This document shows, in pieces, positions 7,899-16,530 of a stretch of DNA of 64,000 nt (positions are counted from its first letter, which is position 1; the number at the start of each line of letters is the position of its first letter). This stretch comes from Bacillus sp. FJAT-22090 (GTDB lineage: Bacteria > Bacillota > Bacilli > Bacillales_A > Planococcaceae): positions 1 to 64,000 of the forward strand of contig NZ_VEBK01000013.1 of the NCBI RefSeq assembly GCF_007676755.1. The letters are read 5' to 3'. Made by a program: the position numbers and the translations under genes. The notes below the pieces were generated by a model. The model saw nothing but the letters and a program-made list of their open reading frames with translations. It did no database searches and was not told the origin of the DNA.

Positions 7899-8981
7899 TT
7901 ATTTTGAGTAAAAATTCTCCGTATAATAAGGTGTTGCGTCTTCGTTAAAAGCGGTACCGACTCCTAGATTGCGATAATCAGCACTTAAAATGTTTTTTCG
8001 GTGTCCCATAGAGTTCATCAAGCCTTCATGGGCAAAAATACTGCTCGTTTGTCCATAAGCTAAATTTTCACCTGCGTAAGTAAAGACTAAACCGTCCTCT
8101 TCAAGCCGATCGAAAGGAGACAGTCCATTTAAATTCTCATGGCTAAAATAGTTGTGAATCGCCATATCATCACTATGCTTTCTTGCGGTGTCACTTACTG
8201 CTTCATCATAGGAAAGAATAGATAGGCCACGAATGACTCGAGCAGAATTCGTGAGATCGAAAAGTTGAAATTCAAATCCTTTCATTAGCTCTTCAGATGG
8301 CTCACCAAATGTGGTAGAATGATTTTTCTCTACTGATTCTTCGATAATTTGAATTGCCGTGATCGTATTATTTTCATGCAAATCATAAAAGAACGTGACA
8401 TAATTTCCATCGATTAAAAACAAATCATATTCTCCTGTATCTGGAAGAATATAAATGATGTTTCCTTTCTTCATCTTCTTAATAGGTTCCCCGAGTTTGG
8501 AAAGGACTTCATCTCTTGTGCTATCTAAGTCCAAACCTAAGAAAGAAGATTGAGAAGGCTGATTAGTGAACATGGCATTCACTGTGTTTTTGCTATCGTA
8601 AGAAACCATCATAAAATTTTGATAATCTTCATGGTACGTATGCCATACTAAATTGTATTCATTCAAGCTTACCCGTTTTGCATTTCCATGAATTTTCTCA
8701 ATATCACTTTTTTTCATGCCAATGGAGATTTGGTCTAATTCAATACCACCACCGGGAAGTGTTTGCTGATTGGAAGAAATATTCGTGGTTGGTTCGTTTT
8801 TTATTTCTTTCCAGTATGCTTTTGCTTCATTTAAATAATGAGTGACCTCTATAGTATTAATCCATTCATCTACGGGTTCTAAAAAAGAAAGGTCTACATA
8901 TTTCGCAGCATGCTCTTCCCATAATGGTCTAGAAAAGAAAAGGGCCAACAGTAAAAAGAGTAACCAACCTATTTTTCTCAT
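7899..8981 (-). CDS. CAP domain secreted or membrane-anchored protein (YlbC-like)
   Basis: 360-residue extracytoplasmic protein. An N-terminal signal anchor (residues 1-18, hydrophobic after Arg-Lys) is followed by a CAP-associated domain (about 85-220, containing two repeats of a GM/GL-D-x-S pattern with the GEPIKKM segment). A C-terminal CAP (cysteine-rich secretory/PR-1) domain follows, with HNYFSHEN, YAGENLAYG and SMGHRKNIL motifs carrying the conserved His and Glu residues. The arrangement matches B. subtilis YlbC. I placed the start at the ATG 8981, 8 bases after GGAAGG; the in-frame GTG at 8990 abuts that site. Function in spore or wall biology is unproven for the family. Confidence 0.82.
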   Translation of the reverse strand: MRKIGWLLFLLLALFFSRPLWEEHAAKYVDLSFLEPVDEWINTIEVTHYLNEAKAYWKEIKNEPTTNISSNQQTLPGGGIELDQISIGMKKSDIEKIHGNAKRVSLNEYNLVWHTYHEDYQNFMMVSYDSKNTVNAMFTNQPSQSSFLGLDLDSTRDEVLSKLGEPIKKMKKGNIIYILPDTGEYDLFLIDGNYVTFFYDLHENNTITAIQIIEESVEKNHSTTFGEPSEELMKGFEFQLFDLTNSARVIRGLSILSYDEAVSDTARKHSDDMAIHNYFSHENLNGLSPFDRLEEDGLVFTYAGENLAYGQTSSIFAHEGLMNSMGHRKNILSADYRNLGVGTAFNEDATPYYTENFYSK

Positions 8982-8998
8982 CCACTTCACCTTCCAAC

Positions 8999-9532
8999 TT
9001 ACTTGCTAATTTCCCCACATACAATTCGTTTTCCTGAGTTACCAGAGGGATCTGTTTTATAATCATCTGCATTTTCATGAATAATGAGGGCACTTCCATC
9101 TGCATCTAACAATGAATTGCTCTTTCCAGCGGCTAAGACGACCGCAGGAGAAACTGTTTCTACTTCCACTTTACCATCTTCGCCGACTTCGATGTTAGGC
9201 AAATCACCTACATGATAGCCTTTTGGATTTTGGAAACCATGTTCTTTTTGGGTAGAGTTAAAATGGGCTCCAGCTGTTGTGAACTCGGGTTTCTCACATT
9301 TAGCTGTTTCATGGAAATGGATACCTTTCACACCTGGTGTTAGCCCCTCTGCCTTTAATAGAATATGCACACCTTTAGTATTGTCTGTAAGTGTTGCTTG
9401 ACCAACTTCTTTCCCTTCGCTGTTTATCAATGAAACCTGAACTTGTTCATTCAAATCTGCATCTACTGATGGAAAACCACACCCACTAAGTATTACTATT
9501 AAACCCAATAAACTAATGAATTGCTTTTTCAT
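8999..9532 (-). CDS. sodC: Cu/Zn superoxide dismutase-like lipoprotein (YojM-like)
   Basis: 177-residue lipoprotein with lipobox LSGC and lipidated Cys18, followed by a Cu/Zn superoxide dismutase domain that would dismutate superoxide outside the membrane. All seven canonical metal ligands can be matched: Cu-site His72, His74, bridging His90 and His152, and Zn-site His98, His107 and Asp110. Cys79 and Cys172 fit the structural disulfide. This matters because B. subtilis YojM is reported to lack a copper ligand. The gene is 9 bases upstream of the CAP protein gene on the same strand, so both probably form one transcript of surface proteins. Confidence 0.82.
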   Translation of the reverse strand: MKKQFISLLGLIVILSGCGFPSVDADLNEQVQVSLINSEGKEVGQATLTDNTKGVHILLKAEGLTPGVKGIHFHETAKCEKPEFTTAGAHFNSTQKEHGFQNPKGYHVGDLPNIEVGEDGKVEVETVSPAVVLAAGKSNSLLDADGSALIIHENADDYKTDPSGNSGKRIVCGEISK

Positions 9533-9620
9533 CGTATTCCCTCCTAATTATATGTTCACTCAAGTCTTACCAAATGAAGGGTTTATATACATACATAATC
9601 AATAAAATTGGAAAAGAAAA

Positions 9621-9646
9621 CCGTTCAGCGGGTTTACGCTAAACGG
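9621..9646 (-). terminator. Intrinsic terminator overlapping the MFS stop codon
   Basis: 10-bp stem (9621-9630 with 9637-9646, one wobble) with T-rich tail on the minus strand. Its promoter-proximal arm overlaps the end of the MFS coding sequence. Confidence 0.75.
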
Positions 9647-10803
9647 TCTTTTTTCTTTTGTAATGCTATAAACAAGGCAAGTGCTACAATTACAATTGCA
9701 CTAGATAATAAATATAAATTTTGGTAACCAAACTGTGTGGCAACAATCCCAAGTACGAAAGATCCTATTGCTAAGCCTGTATCAAAGAGAGTAAAGAAAG
9801 TAGCGGTTGCGTAACCACTTCTTTCATATTTAGTCGATTGGATAGCGAGTGTTTGTAAGCTAGGGACAACAGCTCCGTAACCAAGACCGATAAAAGCTCC
9901 CGATAATAGGAAAAGGAAAGGTGAATTCATCAGCGCCAGTAAAACAAGCCCGATAAAGAAAGATAGAAGACCGGGAATAATAATGTACTTCGCTCCTTTT
10001 TCATCAAAAATTCTCCCTGTAAAAGGTCGAGTCACTAGCATTACGAGGGCGAATACAGCAAAAAAGCTACTTGTTAAATGCAATACCCCTTTTTGTTGAG
10101 AATAGATAGATAAATAAGATAAAACACTGGCGTAGGAAAAAGCAACTATACTAGCGTTTAAAGCAACAGGCAATGCTTTTTTCTCAAATAGATCATTCCA
10201 CGTTAATTTTGTTTTTGCTAAAGGTGTAGAAGGTTTCTTATCAGCTGGTATCATGAGTGCTGTAAGTGCACCAAGTATTAGTAAAGCTGTTAATACTAAA
10301 AACATGATATCGTACGTGAAAAATTGAATAATGGTTAAGGTAACAAACGGGCCTATAACAACTGCCAAGTTCGTAGACATAACAAAATAACCTAAACCAG
10401 CACCCCGTCTAGCAGGGGGAACATTATCTGCAGCTAAGGATCCACTTGCAGTAGTGGCGATACTAAAGAAAATACCTTGTACAAGTCGTAAGGCTAATAA
10501 TGCTTCAAAAGGTTGTACAAAATAATATAATGCTGTACATATTAAATACAAAAGCAGTGTAGTCCAAAGTACTTTTCTCTTACCCGCTAAGTCTAAAATC
10601 TTGCCAGAAAAAGGTCGTACGATAATTGCTGAGATTAAAAAGATAGTCATTAATAAACCCGCATCTTTATCAGAGCGAGATAAAATATCAGTCGCGTAAA
10701 GAGGCAGGGCAGCTACTAAACCATAAAATATAATAAAAATTGAAAAATTTGTTGCAAACAAACTAATAAATGCTTTTGTCCATATAGGTTCTTTGTTCTT
10801 CAA
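9634..10803 (-). CDS. MFS transporter, probable drug efflux pump
   Basis: 389-residue major facilitator with about 12 membrane helices, in the YfkF/YwoG-like group of Bacillus proton-driven exporters. The loop between helices 2 and 3 carries a motif A variant (GKILDLAGKRKVLW), repeated in the second half as GRIFDEKGAKY. Helix 5 contains a GPF turn as in motif C of exporters. The MarR-type regulator gene sits 13 bases upstream on the same strand, so the pair forms a regulator-pump operon. Substrate is not predictable; multidrug or a small aromatic ligand sensed by the MarR protein is the usual arrangement. Confidence 0.82.
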   Translation of the reverse strand: MKNKEPIWTKAFISLFATNFSIFIIFYGLVAALPLYATDILSRSDKDAGLLMTIFLISAIIVRPFSGKILDLAGKRKVLWTTLLLYLICTALYYFVQPFEALLALRLVQGIFFSIATTASGSLAADNVPPARRGAGLGYFVMSTNLAVVIGPFVTLTIIQFFTYDIMFLVLTALLILGALTALMIPADKKPSTPLAKTKLTWNDLFEKKALPVALNASIVAFSYASVLSYLSIYSQQKGVLHLTSSFFAVFALVMLVTRPFTGRIFDEKGAKYIIIPGLLSFFIGLVLLALMNSPFLFLLSGAFIGLGYGAVVPSLQTLAIQSTKYERSGYATATFFTLFDTGLAIGSFVLGIVATQFGYQNLYLLSSAIVIVALALFIALQKKKDRLA

Positions 10804-10816
10804 AAAACATTACTCC

Positions 10817-11212
10817 TTATTTAATTTTCTTTAAGATTTCAATCAGTGTCTTTTCTTCTTCTTTTGAAAGATTAGAGACCATTCTATTTTCAAACTCAAG
10901 GATAGAGTCTTTAATTGTTAAAAAATCTTCCGAAGCTTTTTCGGATAAACAAACAATTTTCTCACGACGATCTTTTCCAGGACGAATATCTATCCATCCA
11001 AGCTCAACTAAACGGTAAACCGTACGAGTAATAGTAGGTGCTTCCACATTTAAATATTTCCATATTTGAGTTAGAGACATCTCTCCGTGTTTTTGAATAC
11101 AGTATAAAACCGACCATTGTGAAGCGTATAAATTATGTTTTTTTAATGCTAGATTTACCTCATTAGTTAAAAAGCGTGTTTTCTGAAAAAGTTCATGAAA
11201 AAGTGGGTTCAT
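10817..11212 (-). CDS. MarR family transcriptional regulator
   Basis: 131-residue winged-helix dimer of the MarR family. The recognition helix region (MSLTQIWKYLNVEAPTITRTV) is at about residues 44-64 and the wing, with the conserved RPGKDRREKIV sequence, at about 77-87. Terminal helices would form the dimer interface. It is the first gene of a two-gene operon with the MFS exporter. A near-perfect palindrome sits just downstream of the -10 box of its promoter, so autorepression relieved by a ligand is likely. No cysteine lies in the N-terminal helix where OhrR-type peroxide sensors carry one. Confidence 0.85.
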   Translation of the reverse strand: MNPLFHELFQKTRFLTNEVNLALKKHNLYASQWSVLYCIQKHGEMSLTQIWKYLNVEAPTITRTVYRLVELGWIDIRPGKDRREKIVCLSEKASEDFLTIKDSILEFENRMVSNLSKEEEKTLIEILKKIK

Positions 11213-11254
11213 CGTTTAAATGGCTCCTTTTATAAGTAATAAAGAAATTTATTT

Positions 11255-11297
11255 ACCTAGCTAAGTATATTTTACTCCGATAAGCATGTTTTGTAAA
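11255..11297 (-). promoter_or_regulatory. Promoter and palindromic operator of the marR-MFS operon
   Basis: On the minus strand TTTACA (11292-11297) and TAAAAT (11269-11274) are 17 bases apart. The 12-base near-palindrome ACTTAGCTAGGT (11255-11266) follows immediately at the expected transcription start. Such dyads at +1 are typical MarR operators. Confidence 0.6.
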
Positions 11298-11391
11298 GTA
11301 AAGTTGAAAAGAGATGATAATACTTTTGAATTGAATATAGAAAGTTTGTACAAACTAATTTGAAACTGCGAGAAAGAGGAGGAGGGAGAAA

Positions 11392-11670
11392 ATGACGGAG
11401 TTTCCGATGATACATACGAATATTTGGGACTCTCTTTGGGCAGTGCCGATTATCATTATTGTGACCGAGGTATTGAAGAGAACTTTACCTATACGACCTC
11501 AATATATATCGACAATAGCTACGAGTGTTGGTCTGATCATTTCTGTTTTTATAAGTCATCCCCATAATTTGTCTGCAGGTATATTTATGGGTTTTTTTTA
11601 TAGTGGTGCAGCGATTGGATCCTATTCTTCCATAAAGACTTCGTTAAAAGCATATCGTGGACGAACTTAA
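11392..11670 (+). CDS. Small holin-like membrane protein, function unknown
   Basis: 92-residue protein with an aspartate- and tryptophan-bearing N-terminus and two or three hydrophobic segments (about 14-27, 39-56 and 60-80) separated by a short basic loop (KRTLPIRPQ), ending in a basic tail (KAYRGRT). Size and layout resemble phage-type holins or small two-TM proteins, but I cannot assign a family and no lysin gene is adjacent. The ATG has a strong GAGGAGGGAG site. A terminator follows at once, so it is monocistronic. Confidence 0.6.
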   Translation: MTEFPMIHTNIWDSLWAVPIIIIVTEVLKRTLPIRPQYISTIATSVGLIISVFISHPHNLSAGIFMGFFYSGAAIGSYSSIKTSLKAYRGRT

Positions 11671-11674
11671 AAAA

Positions 11675-11708
11675 GGACTATAAGCAACCTAGCTGCTTAT
11701 AATCCTTC
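11675..11708 (+). terminator. Intrinsic terminator
   Basis: 12-bp stem (11675-11686 with 11694-11705) around a 7-base loop, then TTCTCCC. The T tail is short on the + strand, and the A-rich left side could also serve the convergent gene. Confidence 0.65.
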
Positions 11709-11723
11709 TCCCAAAATACAGTA

Positions 11724-12179
11724 TTAGAAACACTGAAAAGATGAGATTCTATTTAAATCTGTTCCGTAAAATGTCCACATACGTCCAGTCCATCTAAACC
11801 CGGCGACAGATCTTCTACCGACAAATGTTGGATAAAACCAGAAAGAACTTCCGTTTACAAGCCAAATGAATGTATTTCGGAATAAACAACCTCTTATAGC
11901 GCCAGCATCTACCGCAAAAGTCCCTATAGACTGTTGCTGACGTTGGGGAACGAATGAGGGAGGTGGGCTTGTTGGCGGATTTCCTTCAAGATTGTTTTGT
12001 TGTCCTGGTGGTGGAAAACTAGGTGGAGCTGATGGTCTTTGTTGTCCTGGAAATTGTCCAGGGAAAAGACCAGGGAACTGATCGATGGGTGGCATCATAG
12101 GCATCATATTCCCCGGGAAATTTTGAATGCCGGACTGAAATTCGTTTTGTTCATTTGGAAATGGAAATTGATTGTTCAA
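11724..12179 (-). CDS. Proline/glutamine-rich protein with conserved aromatic C-terminal domain
   Basis: 151-residue protein. The first 85 residues are low complexity, rich in Pro, Gln, Phe and Asn (FPGQFPGQQ-type runs). The last 65 residues form a compact, aromatic-rich domain with GAIRGCLFRNTFIWL, FWFYPTFVGRRS and a terminal cysteine. I place the start at TTG 12179, 10 bases after AAAGGAGA; the in-frame GTG at 12203 lies upstream of that site and has none of its own. The composition fits a spore-coat or cell-surface structural protein of Bacillales, but I do not recognise the family with certainty. Confidence 0.6.
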   Translation of the reverse strand: MNNQFPFPNEQNEFQSGIQNFPGNMMPMMPPIDQFPGLFPGQFPGQQRPSAPPSFPPPGQQNNLEGNPPTSPPPSFVPQRQQQSIGTFAVDAGAIRGCLFRNTFIWLVNGSSFWFYPTFVGRRSVAGFRWTGRMWTFYGTDLNRISSFQCF

Positions 12180-12248
12180 AGTAAAAAATTCTCCTTTCAT
12201 CACATTGTCAAATTAGTATATGAAAGGAGGATTTTTATGGAACGGTGA

Positions 12249-13427
12249 TTAACCTTGTTGAAAATATAAAATGGCTTTTTCTATAAATTGCTCACTAGAT
12301 AGTATAGTATCTCCCCCGCCTTGCGCAATCATTTCATTGCCCCCGCCTTTACCGTTTATAAGAGGAAGGATTTGGGTAACTAATTCCTTCATGCTTTGTT
12401 CGATTGCATTCCCTTTTGCTGCTACTAATTGTAGCTTGCTATCATTTTCGGCTACAAATAAACAAATGCTTTCAGGTGACTCGGTTACAACCATCTTTGC
12501 AAGCCTTTGTAGTTCTTGGATGGAACGATTCTGAAAAGTAGCAGAGATAATCGTTTTTTCTTTTGTTGTCATTAGTTCCTTTGCCTCGTATTGATATAGG
12601 GATTCTTTTAAATCTGCTAGTTGTTTTTCAAGTGATTTTTCGTTATTTAATAAATGTTTTGCGGCATCTACCAGTTTTTCTTCTGGGGAGCTAAGAGTGC
12701 CAATTAAATCTAATAACACGTCTTGCTTTCGATGTAAATGAGTAAGAACCCTTTCCCCACACACAAATTCCACTCGAATAAACCTTTTTTGTTTTTCCGT
12801 CTGAAGTATTTTAATAGCCCTTACTTGTCCAGTTTCATTGGGATGTGTACCCCCACAAGCGTTGTAATCAAAGTCTGGAATAATGACGAGTCTAATGTTT
12901 TCTGTCAGCTTAGTAGCTTTTCGAAGCTTATATTGTGCAAGTTCTTCTACCGTTACCCATTTTGTTTCGATAGGTCGGTTTTCTAGTATGATTTGATTGG
13001 CGAGTTTTTCCGCTTCTCTTAATTGTTGTTTAGAAACTGTAGTCGTATCCAAATCGATGGTCGCACTTTCTTTGCCTAGGTGAAAGCTTACGGTCTGTAA
13101 ACCAAACAAACTTTCAAAAGCAGCTGATAAAATATGCTGTCCTGCATGTTGTTGCATATGGTCAAAGCGTCTAGCCCATTGGACAACTCCTTCCACCTTT
13201 TCCGTATTTGCAGGTAAACTTTTTGCAAGGTAATGCCTAATTTCTCCATCGACTATTTCAACATTTGTTACGTTAACTCCGTTTAATGTTCCAATATCAT
13301 GGGGTTGTCCACCGCCAGTAGGGTAAAACAAAGTTTCCGAAAGAACAACAAAGTCTCGTTCTAGTTTTTGAATGTTTGCAGTAAACTTTTGAGCGTATGA
13401 ATTTTCATAATATAATTTGTTTGTCAT
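12249..13427 (-). CDS. Alanyl-tRNA editing protein, AlaX-L type with DHHA1 domain
   Basis: 392-residue stand-alone editing enzyme that hydrolyses mischarged Ser- or Gly-tRNA-Ala. The N-terminal part resembles the AlaRS beta-barrel (PTGGGQPHD at about 36-44). The editing core has the zinc-binding HxxxH (His94 and His98) and CGGTH (Cys191 and His195) motifs. After a helical linker, the C-terminal DHHA1 domain contains NGKGGGNEMIAQGGG near residues 355-369. The full-length architecture identifies the long AlaX-L form. It is a single-gene unit on the minus strand. Confidence 0.87.
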   Translation of the reverse strand: MTNKLYYENSYAQKFTANIQKLERDFVVLSETLFYPTGGGQPHDIGTLNGVNVTNVEIVDGEIRHYLAKSLPANTEKVEGVVQWARRFDHMQQHAGQHILSAAFESLFGLQTVSFHLGKESATIDLDTTTVSKQQLREAEKLANQIILENRPIETKWVTVEELAQYKLRKATKLTENIRLVIIPDFDYNACGGTHPNETGQVRAIKILQTEKQKRFIRVEFVCGERVLTHLHRKQDVLLDLIGTLSSPEEKLVDAAKHLLNNEKSLEKQLADLKESLYQYEAKELMTTKEKTIISATFQNRSIQELQRLAKMVVTESPESICLFVAENDSKLQLVAAKGNAIEQSMKELVTQILPLINGKGGGNEMIAQGGGDTILSSEQFIEKAILYFQQG

Positions 13428-13557
13428 TCCACTTTACTCCTTCTTGAATAAGCTTGAGCTTTAAATAGTAAGATAAATACTACCATTTGCAATAGTATTT
13501 ATACAATTGTTCACCTATACTAAAATTATACAGGAACGAGGAAACGAGGAGTCAAAA

Positions 13558-14001
13558 ATGAATGAACTGGCGAAAAAATATTGGAATGTTTTTTGGCAAG
13601 GCAAGGAAAAACCAAAATCTGTGAGTGCATGGCAATTCGGAGGGAGTCCAGATGAATTGGCGCAGCTAGTAATAGATGGAGTAAAATCTGCGACATGCTC
13701 TGGGCATATATTTTATGAGATAGAAAAAGAACCTCTCCCAAAAGTGGATGATTATAGTATTGTATTAAACAGCAAAGATCAACCTGTTTGCATCATTCGT
13801 ACATCTGAAGTGACTATAGTACCGATGAATAAGGTTACCGAAGAATTTGCTTATGCTGAAGGCGAAGGAGATCGTTCATATGAATATTGGAAAAGAGTGC
13901 ATATTGACTTTTTTACCGATGCATTAGGAGAAGTAGGGCTAGATTATTCGGAAGATATGCTGCTGGTTTGTGAACGATTTGAATTGATTGATATTAAATA
14001 A
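13558..14001 (+). CDS. ASCH domain-containing protein
   Basis: 147-residue ASCH-domain protein, a PUA-like beta-barrel fold predicted to bind RNA or modified nucleosides; one characterised bacterial member hydrolyses N4-acetylcytidine. The domain opens with WQFGGSPDELAQLVIDGVKSATCS (shown by its first residues WQFGG at about 26) and continues to the EGDRSYEYWKRVH segment near 108-120. I chose ATG at 13558 because AGGAG lies 6 bases upstream; a reading frame extending to 13507 has no site. It starts a run of four closely spaced + strand genes through 16243. Substrate unknown. Confidence 0.8.
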   Translation: MNELAKKYWNVFWQGKEKPKSVSAWQFGGSPDELAQLVIDGVKSATCSGHIFYEIEKEPLPKVDDYSIVLNSKDQPVCIIRTSEVTIVPMNKVTEEFAYAEGEGDRSYEYWKRVHIDFFTDALGEVGLDYSEDMLLVCERFELIDIK

Positions 14002-14013
14002 TGGGGTGAAAAA

Positions 14014-14670
14014 GTGTTTAAGTCAGTAAAGTTATTTACGGATAAACTGAAACAGCTCAAAGGCTTTTATGGGAATGTACTAGAACTCAACATTATTGAA
14101 TCTGCTGATGATTATTTTAAGGTGGCTATTGGCACATCTATATTAATCTTTCAACAATCTCCGAATGTGACTTTATATCATTTTGCAATCAATATACCTG
14201 GAAATCAGTTTACCCTTGCTAAACATTGGGTGAAGGAAAGGGTCTCATTAAATAGAGAAGCAGCGGTTGATGAAACGTACTATCCACGATTTGATGCGGA
14301 TGCATTTTACTTTGAAGATCCTGCTGGTAATGTCATAGAACTTATCGCTAGAAGGCATGTAGATAAATGGAGTGGTTTTAGCGTAGATTCTCTATTGAAC
14401 TTGAGTGAGGTTAGTATTACTACCCCTTTTGTCGAGGAAGTAGGAAAACAGTTGGTGGATAAGGGGGTCCACGTTTTCGGGCATGTTGATATCGAGCCAA
14501 ACGAACTTAACTTTTTAGGGAGTAAAGATACGTTTATATTGCTAGTACCTCCCAATAGAAGATGGTATTTTTCAAAAAGGATGAGTATGACATCGCCTAT
14601 TGAAATAGAATTGATGGATGGTTTAAAAATCAGTGTATCTGATGAAGGTAAAATAAAAGAAGGAATATAG
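14014..14670 (+). CDS. VOC family (glyoxalase/dioxygenase-like) protein
   Basis: 218-residue protein of the vicinal oxygen chelate superfamily. The first half has the typical VOC pattern: KLFTDKLKQLKGFYGNVLEL at the start and FYFEDPAGNVIELI near residues 94-107, whose glutamate is a usual metal ligand. The second half is more divergent and may be a second, degenerate VOC module (LSEVSITTPFV). Start is GTG at 14014 with GGGGTGA upstream, 12 bases after the ASCH gene. No substrate can be assigned. Confidence 0.75.
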   Translation: MFKSVKLFTDKLKQLKGFYGNVLELNIIESADDYFKVAIGTSILIFQQSPNVTLYHFAINIPGNQFTLAKHWVKERVSLNREAAVDETYYPRFDADAFYFEDPAGNVIELIARRHVDKWSGFSVDSLLNLSEVSITTPFVEEVGKQLVDKGVHVFGHVDIEPNELNFLGSKDTFILLVPPNRRWYFSKRMSMTSPIEIELMDGLKISVSDEGKIKEGI

Positions 14671-14683
14671 GTAGGGAAAACTA

Positions 14684-15202
14684 TTGCAGAAAACAACGTG
14701 GACAATAATCGGAATTGCTCTCATCTTACTTATCGGTGTATTTTATGTGCTAAATGGTAACCAAAAGCAAGTGGGACAAGAAGATAGGAACCAATTAAGC
14801 GTAAAGACGCATCATTTTAAAAAGGTATTGGCATATGAAAGTGACTATATGGGTGATGCATCAAATATTAATAATCTATTTAGTCATTTACCCTTTTCAA
14901 ACTTTAAAGGGACAATAGAACTCAATTCGGATGATTTACTATTCACTATTCATTACGATACAGAAAGTGATGAACAAGTGGTTATTTATAACTCTACCGC
15001 AGCCTTTGTACTTATTAAGAATTTAGAAAAGGTAAATATGCAATTTTCGGATCAGTCGTATATAATCACACGAGGCAACGTGGAAGAGTGGTTTGGGGGG
15101 GACATCGCCAAGCTATTAGACCCTACTGTCTTTGCGGAGAAGGTACAAAAGCCTTTATTAGAGAACACACCTGACGAATGGATCAATCAGTATATAAAAT
15201 AA
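14684..15202 (+). CDS. DUF4825-like membrane-anchored protein
   Basis: 172-residue protein with one N-terminal membrane helix (about 7-22) and an extracytoplasmic domain that fits DUF4825, a domain found in Bacillales surface proteins and M56-peptidase neighbours. The segment YMGDASNINNLFSHLP at about 55-70 is its conserved part. The start is TTG at 14684, with GGTAGGGA upstream. It sits between a VOC gene and a serine hydrolase gene with short gaps, so it is probably co-transcribed. Function unknown. Confidence 0.65.
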   Translation: MQKTTWTIIGIALILLIGVFYVLNGNQKQVGQEDRNQLSVKTHHFKKVLAYESDYMGDASNINNLFSHLPFSNFKGTIELNSDDLLFTIHYDTESDEQVVIYNSTAAFVLIKNLEKVNMQFSDQSYIITRGNVEEWFGGDIAKLLDPTVFAEKVQKPLLENTPDEWINQYIK

Positions 15203-15220
15203 AGAGGTATGGGGTAAAGC

Positions 15221-16243
15221 ATGAATATCAGTTTAATGGACCATATTAAAAGTATTCAAAAAGAAACGAGGTTTTCGGGAACTGTTTTTGCTAAACAAGG
15301 CGCGAACGAGTTAGCTGAATGCAGTTTTGGTTTCGCTAATCGAGCAGATCAAATAAAAAATGAACCAGGAACCCGCTATGGTATAGCATCGGGATGTAAG
15401 ATTTTCACTGCGGTCGCTATATGCAAGCTGGTAGAAGAAGGAAAACTATCCTTTCATACAAAGTTAAGGGAGTGCCTAGACATTTCTTTCCCCGAATTTG
15501 ATGAAAATATTACTATTCATCATCTTTTAACGCATACTTCAGGCATTCCAGATTACTTTGATGAAGAAGTGATGGATGATTTTGAAGAGTTATGGATAAA
15601 AAAGCCGATGTACCATATGCGATGTTTAGAAGATTTCCTGCCATTTTTTCAACATGCTCGGATGAAGTTTACTCCAGGCGAGAAGTTCCAATATAACAAT
15701 GCAGGATTTATCGTGCTTGGCTTAATCGTGGAAAAAGTAAGTGGGTCTATATTTACAGATTATGTACAAAAACATATTTTTGATAAGGCGGGAATGAAGG
15801 AGTCAGGCTACTTTGCTTTAGACTCGCTTCCTGGAAAAACGGCAATTGGCTACATTGATTATGGAGATGGATCATGGAAAACAAATATGTATTCACTTCC
15901 TGTTAAAGGAGGCTCTGATGGGGGAGCCTTCGTAACCGCAAAAGATATGGGAAGATTTTGGCAAGCTCTTATGACGAATGAGTTATTAAGTGACACTTTG
16001 ACAAAAGAATTATTAACTCCTCATATTCATGAAGAAGGTGATGATTTTTATGGTTATGGAGTATGGATAAAGAAAAAAGATGATATTATTTTTAAATATC
16101 ATCTGATGGGATATGATCCGGGTGTAAGCTTCCATTCTTCCTATTGTCCTAAAATAGATGCCCAGCTTGTTGTATGTGCAAATGTTTCTAAAGGTGCCTA
16201 TGCAATGATGAATAAAATAGAAGAGCAATTAATGAAGTTATGA
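15221..16243 (+). CDS. Serine hydrolase, beta-lactamase class C/PBP4-star family
   Basis: 340-residue serine hydrolase of the beta-lactamase (class C-like) family, probably a peptidase or esterase. The SxxK nucleophile motif is Ser57-Gly-Cys-Lys60. HHLLTHTSGIPDYF near 106-119 is characteristic, and the Tyr-x-Asn motif is YNN near residue 158. A third motif near the C-terminus is not clearly KTG; HLMGYDPG may take its place. No signal peptide is seen, so it may be cytosolic. It ends the four-gene run and overlaps by 6 bases the 3' end of a convergent small gene. Confidence 0.82.
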   Translation: MNISLMDHIKSIQKETRFSGTVFAKQGANELAECSFGFANRADQIKNEPGTRYGIASGCKIFTAVAICKLVEEGKLSFHTKLRECLDISFPEFDENITIHHLLTHTSGIPDYFDEEVMDDFEELWIKKPMYHMRCLEDFLPFFQHARMKFTPGEKFQYNNAGFIVLGLIVEKVSGSIFTDYVQKHIFDKAGMKESGYFALDSLPGKTAIGYIDYGDGSWKTNMYSLPVKGGSDGGAFVTAKDMGRFWQALMTNELLSDTLTKELLTPHIHEEGDDFYGYGVWIKKKDDIIFKYHLMGYDPGVSFHSSYCPKIDAQLVVCANVSKGAYAMMNKIEEQLMKL

Positions 16244-16429
16244 TTTTTTTCTATCTTTACTCTGTTTTCGTAACAGCTTAACAGCAAGATAAAGCATGGT
16301 AATACCGAGCACAAATGAAGAGATGGAATAAAAAATAGGGTTTAAGCCTTTACCAAATACTAATAGTAAAAGGTATAGTGGAACGATTATATAGATAATT
16401 TTTTCCGCACTTAATTTTATGATAATCAC
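16238..16429 (-). CDS. Small two-TM membrane protein, unknown
   Basis: About 63 residues with two hydrophobic helices (about 10-25 and 30-52) and a strongly basic C-terminus (RKQSKDRKKS). The listed start is GTG at 16429, but this GTG lies inside the Shine-Dalgarno-like AAGGGGTGAT, so translation may start a few codons later at a non-standard ATA or ATT. It is convergent with, and overlaps by 6 bases, the serine hydrolase gene. No family recognised. Confidence 0.5.
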   Translation of the reverse strand: MIIIKLSAEKIIYIIVPLYLLLLVFGKGLNPIFYSISSFVLGITMLYLAVKLLRKQSKDRKKS

Positions 16430-16530
16430 CCCTTACTTTTCTTATTAATATATTCATTATATCAACAATATAGAAATTGCATTATTTTCTTTTCAAAAAG
16501 TGATAAACTGTATAAACGGAGGTGGACTTT

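Noticed and set aside
11392..11670. Phage holin and therefore a prophage remnant
   Set aside because: No lysin, structural or integrase genes are nearby; size and hydrophobicity alone are insufficient.
12220..12248. Small + strand ORF with a good AAAGGAGG site before 12237
   Set aside because: The ATG is followed by only two sense codons (Glu-Arg) and a stop, so no meaningful peptide results.
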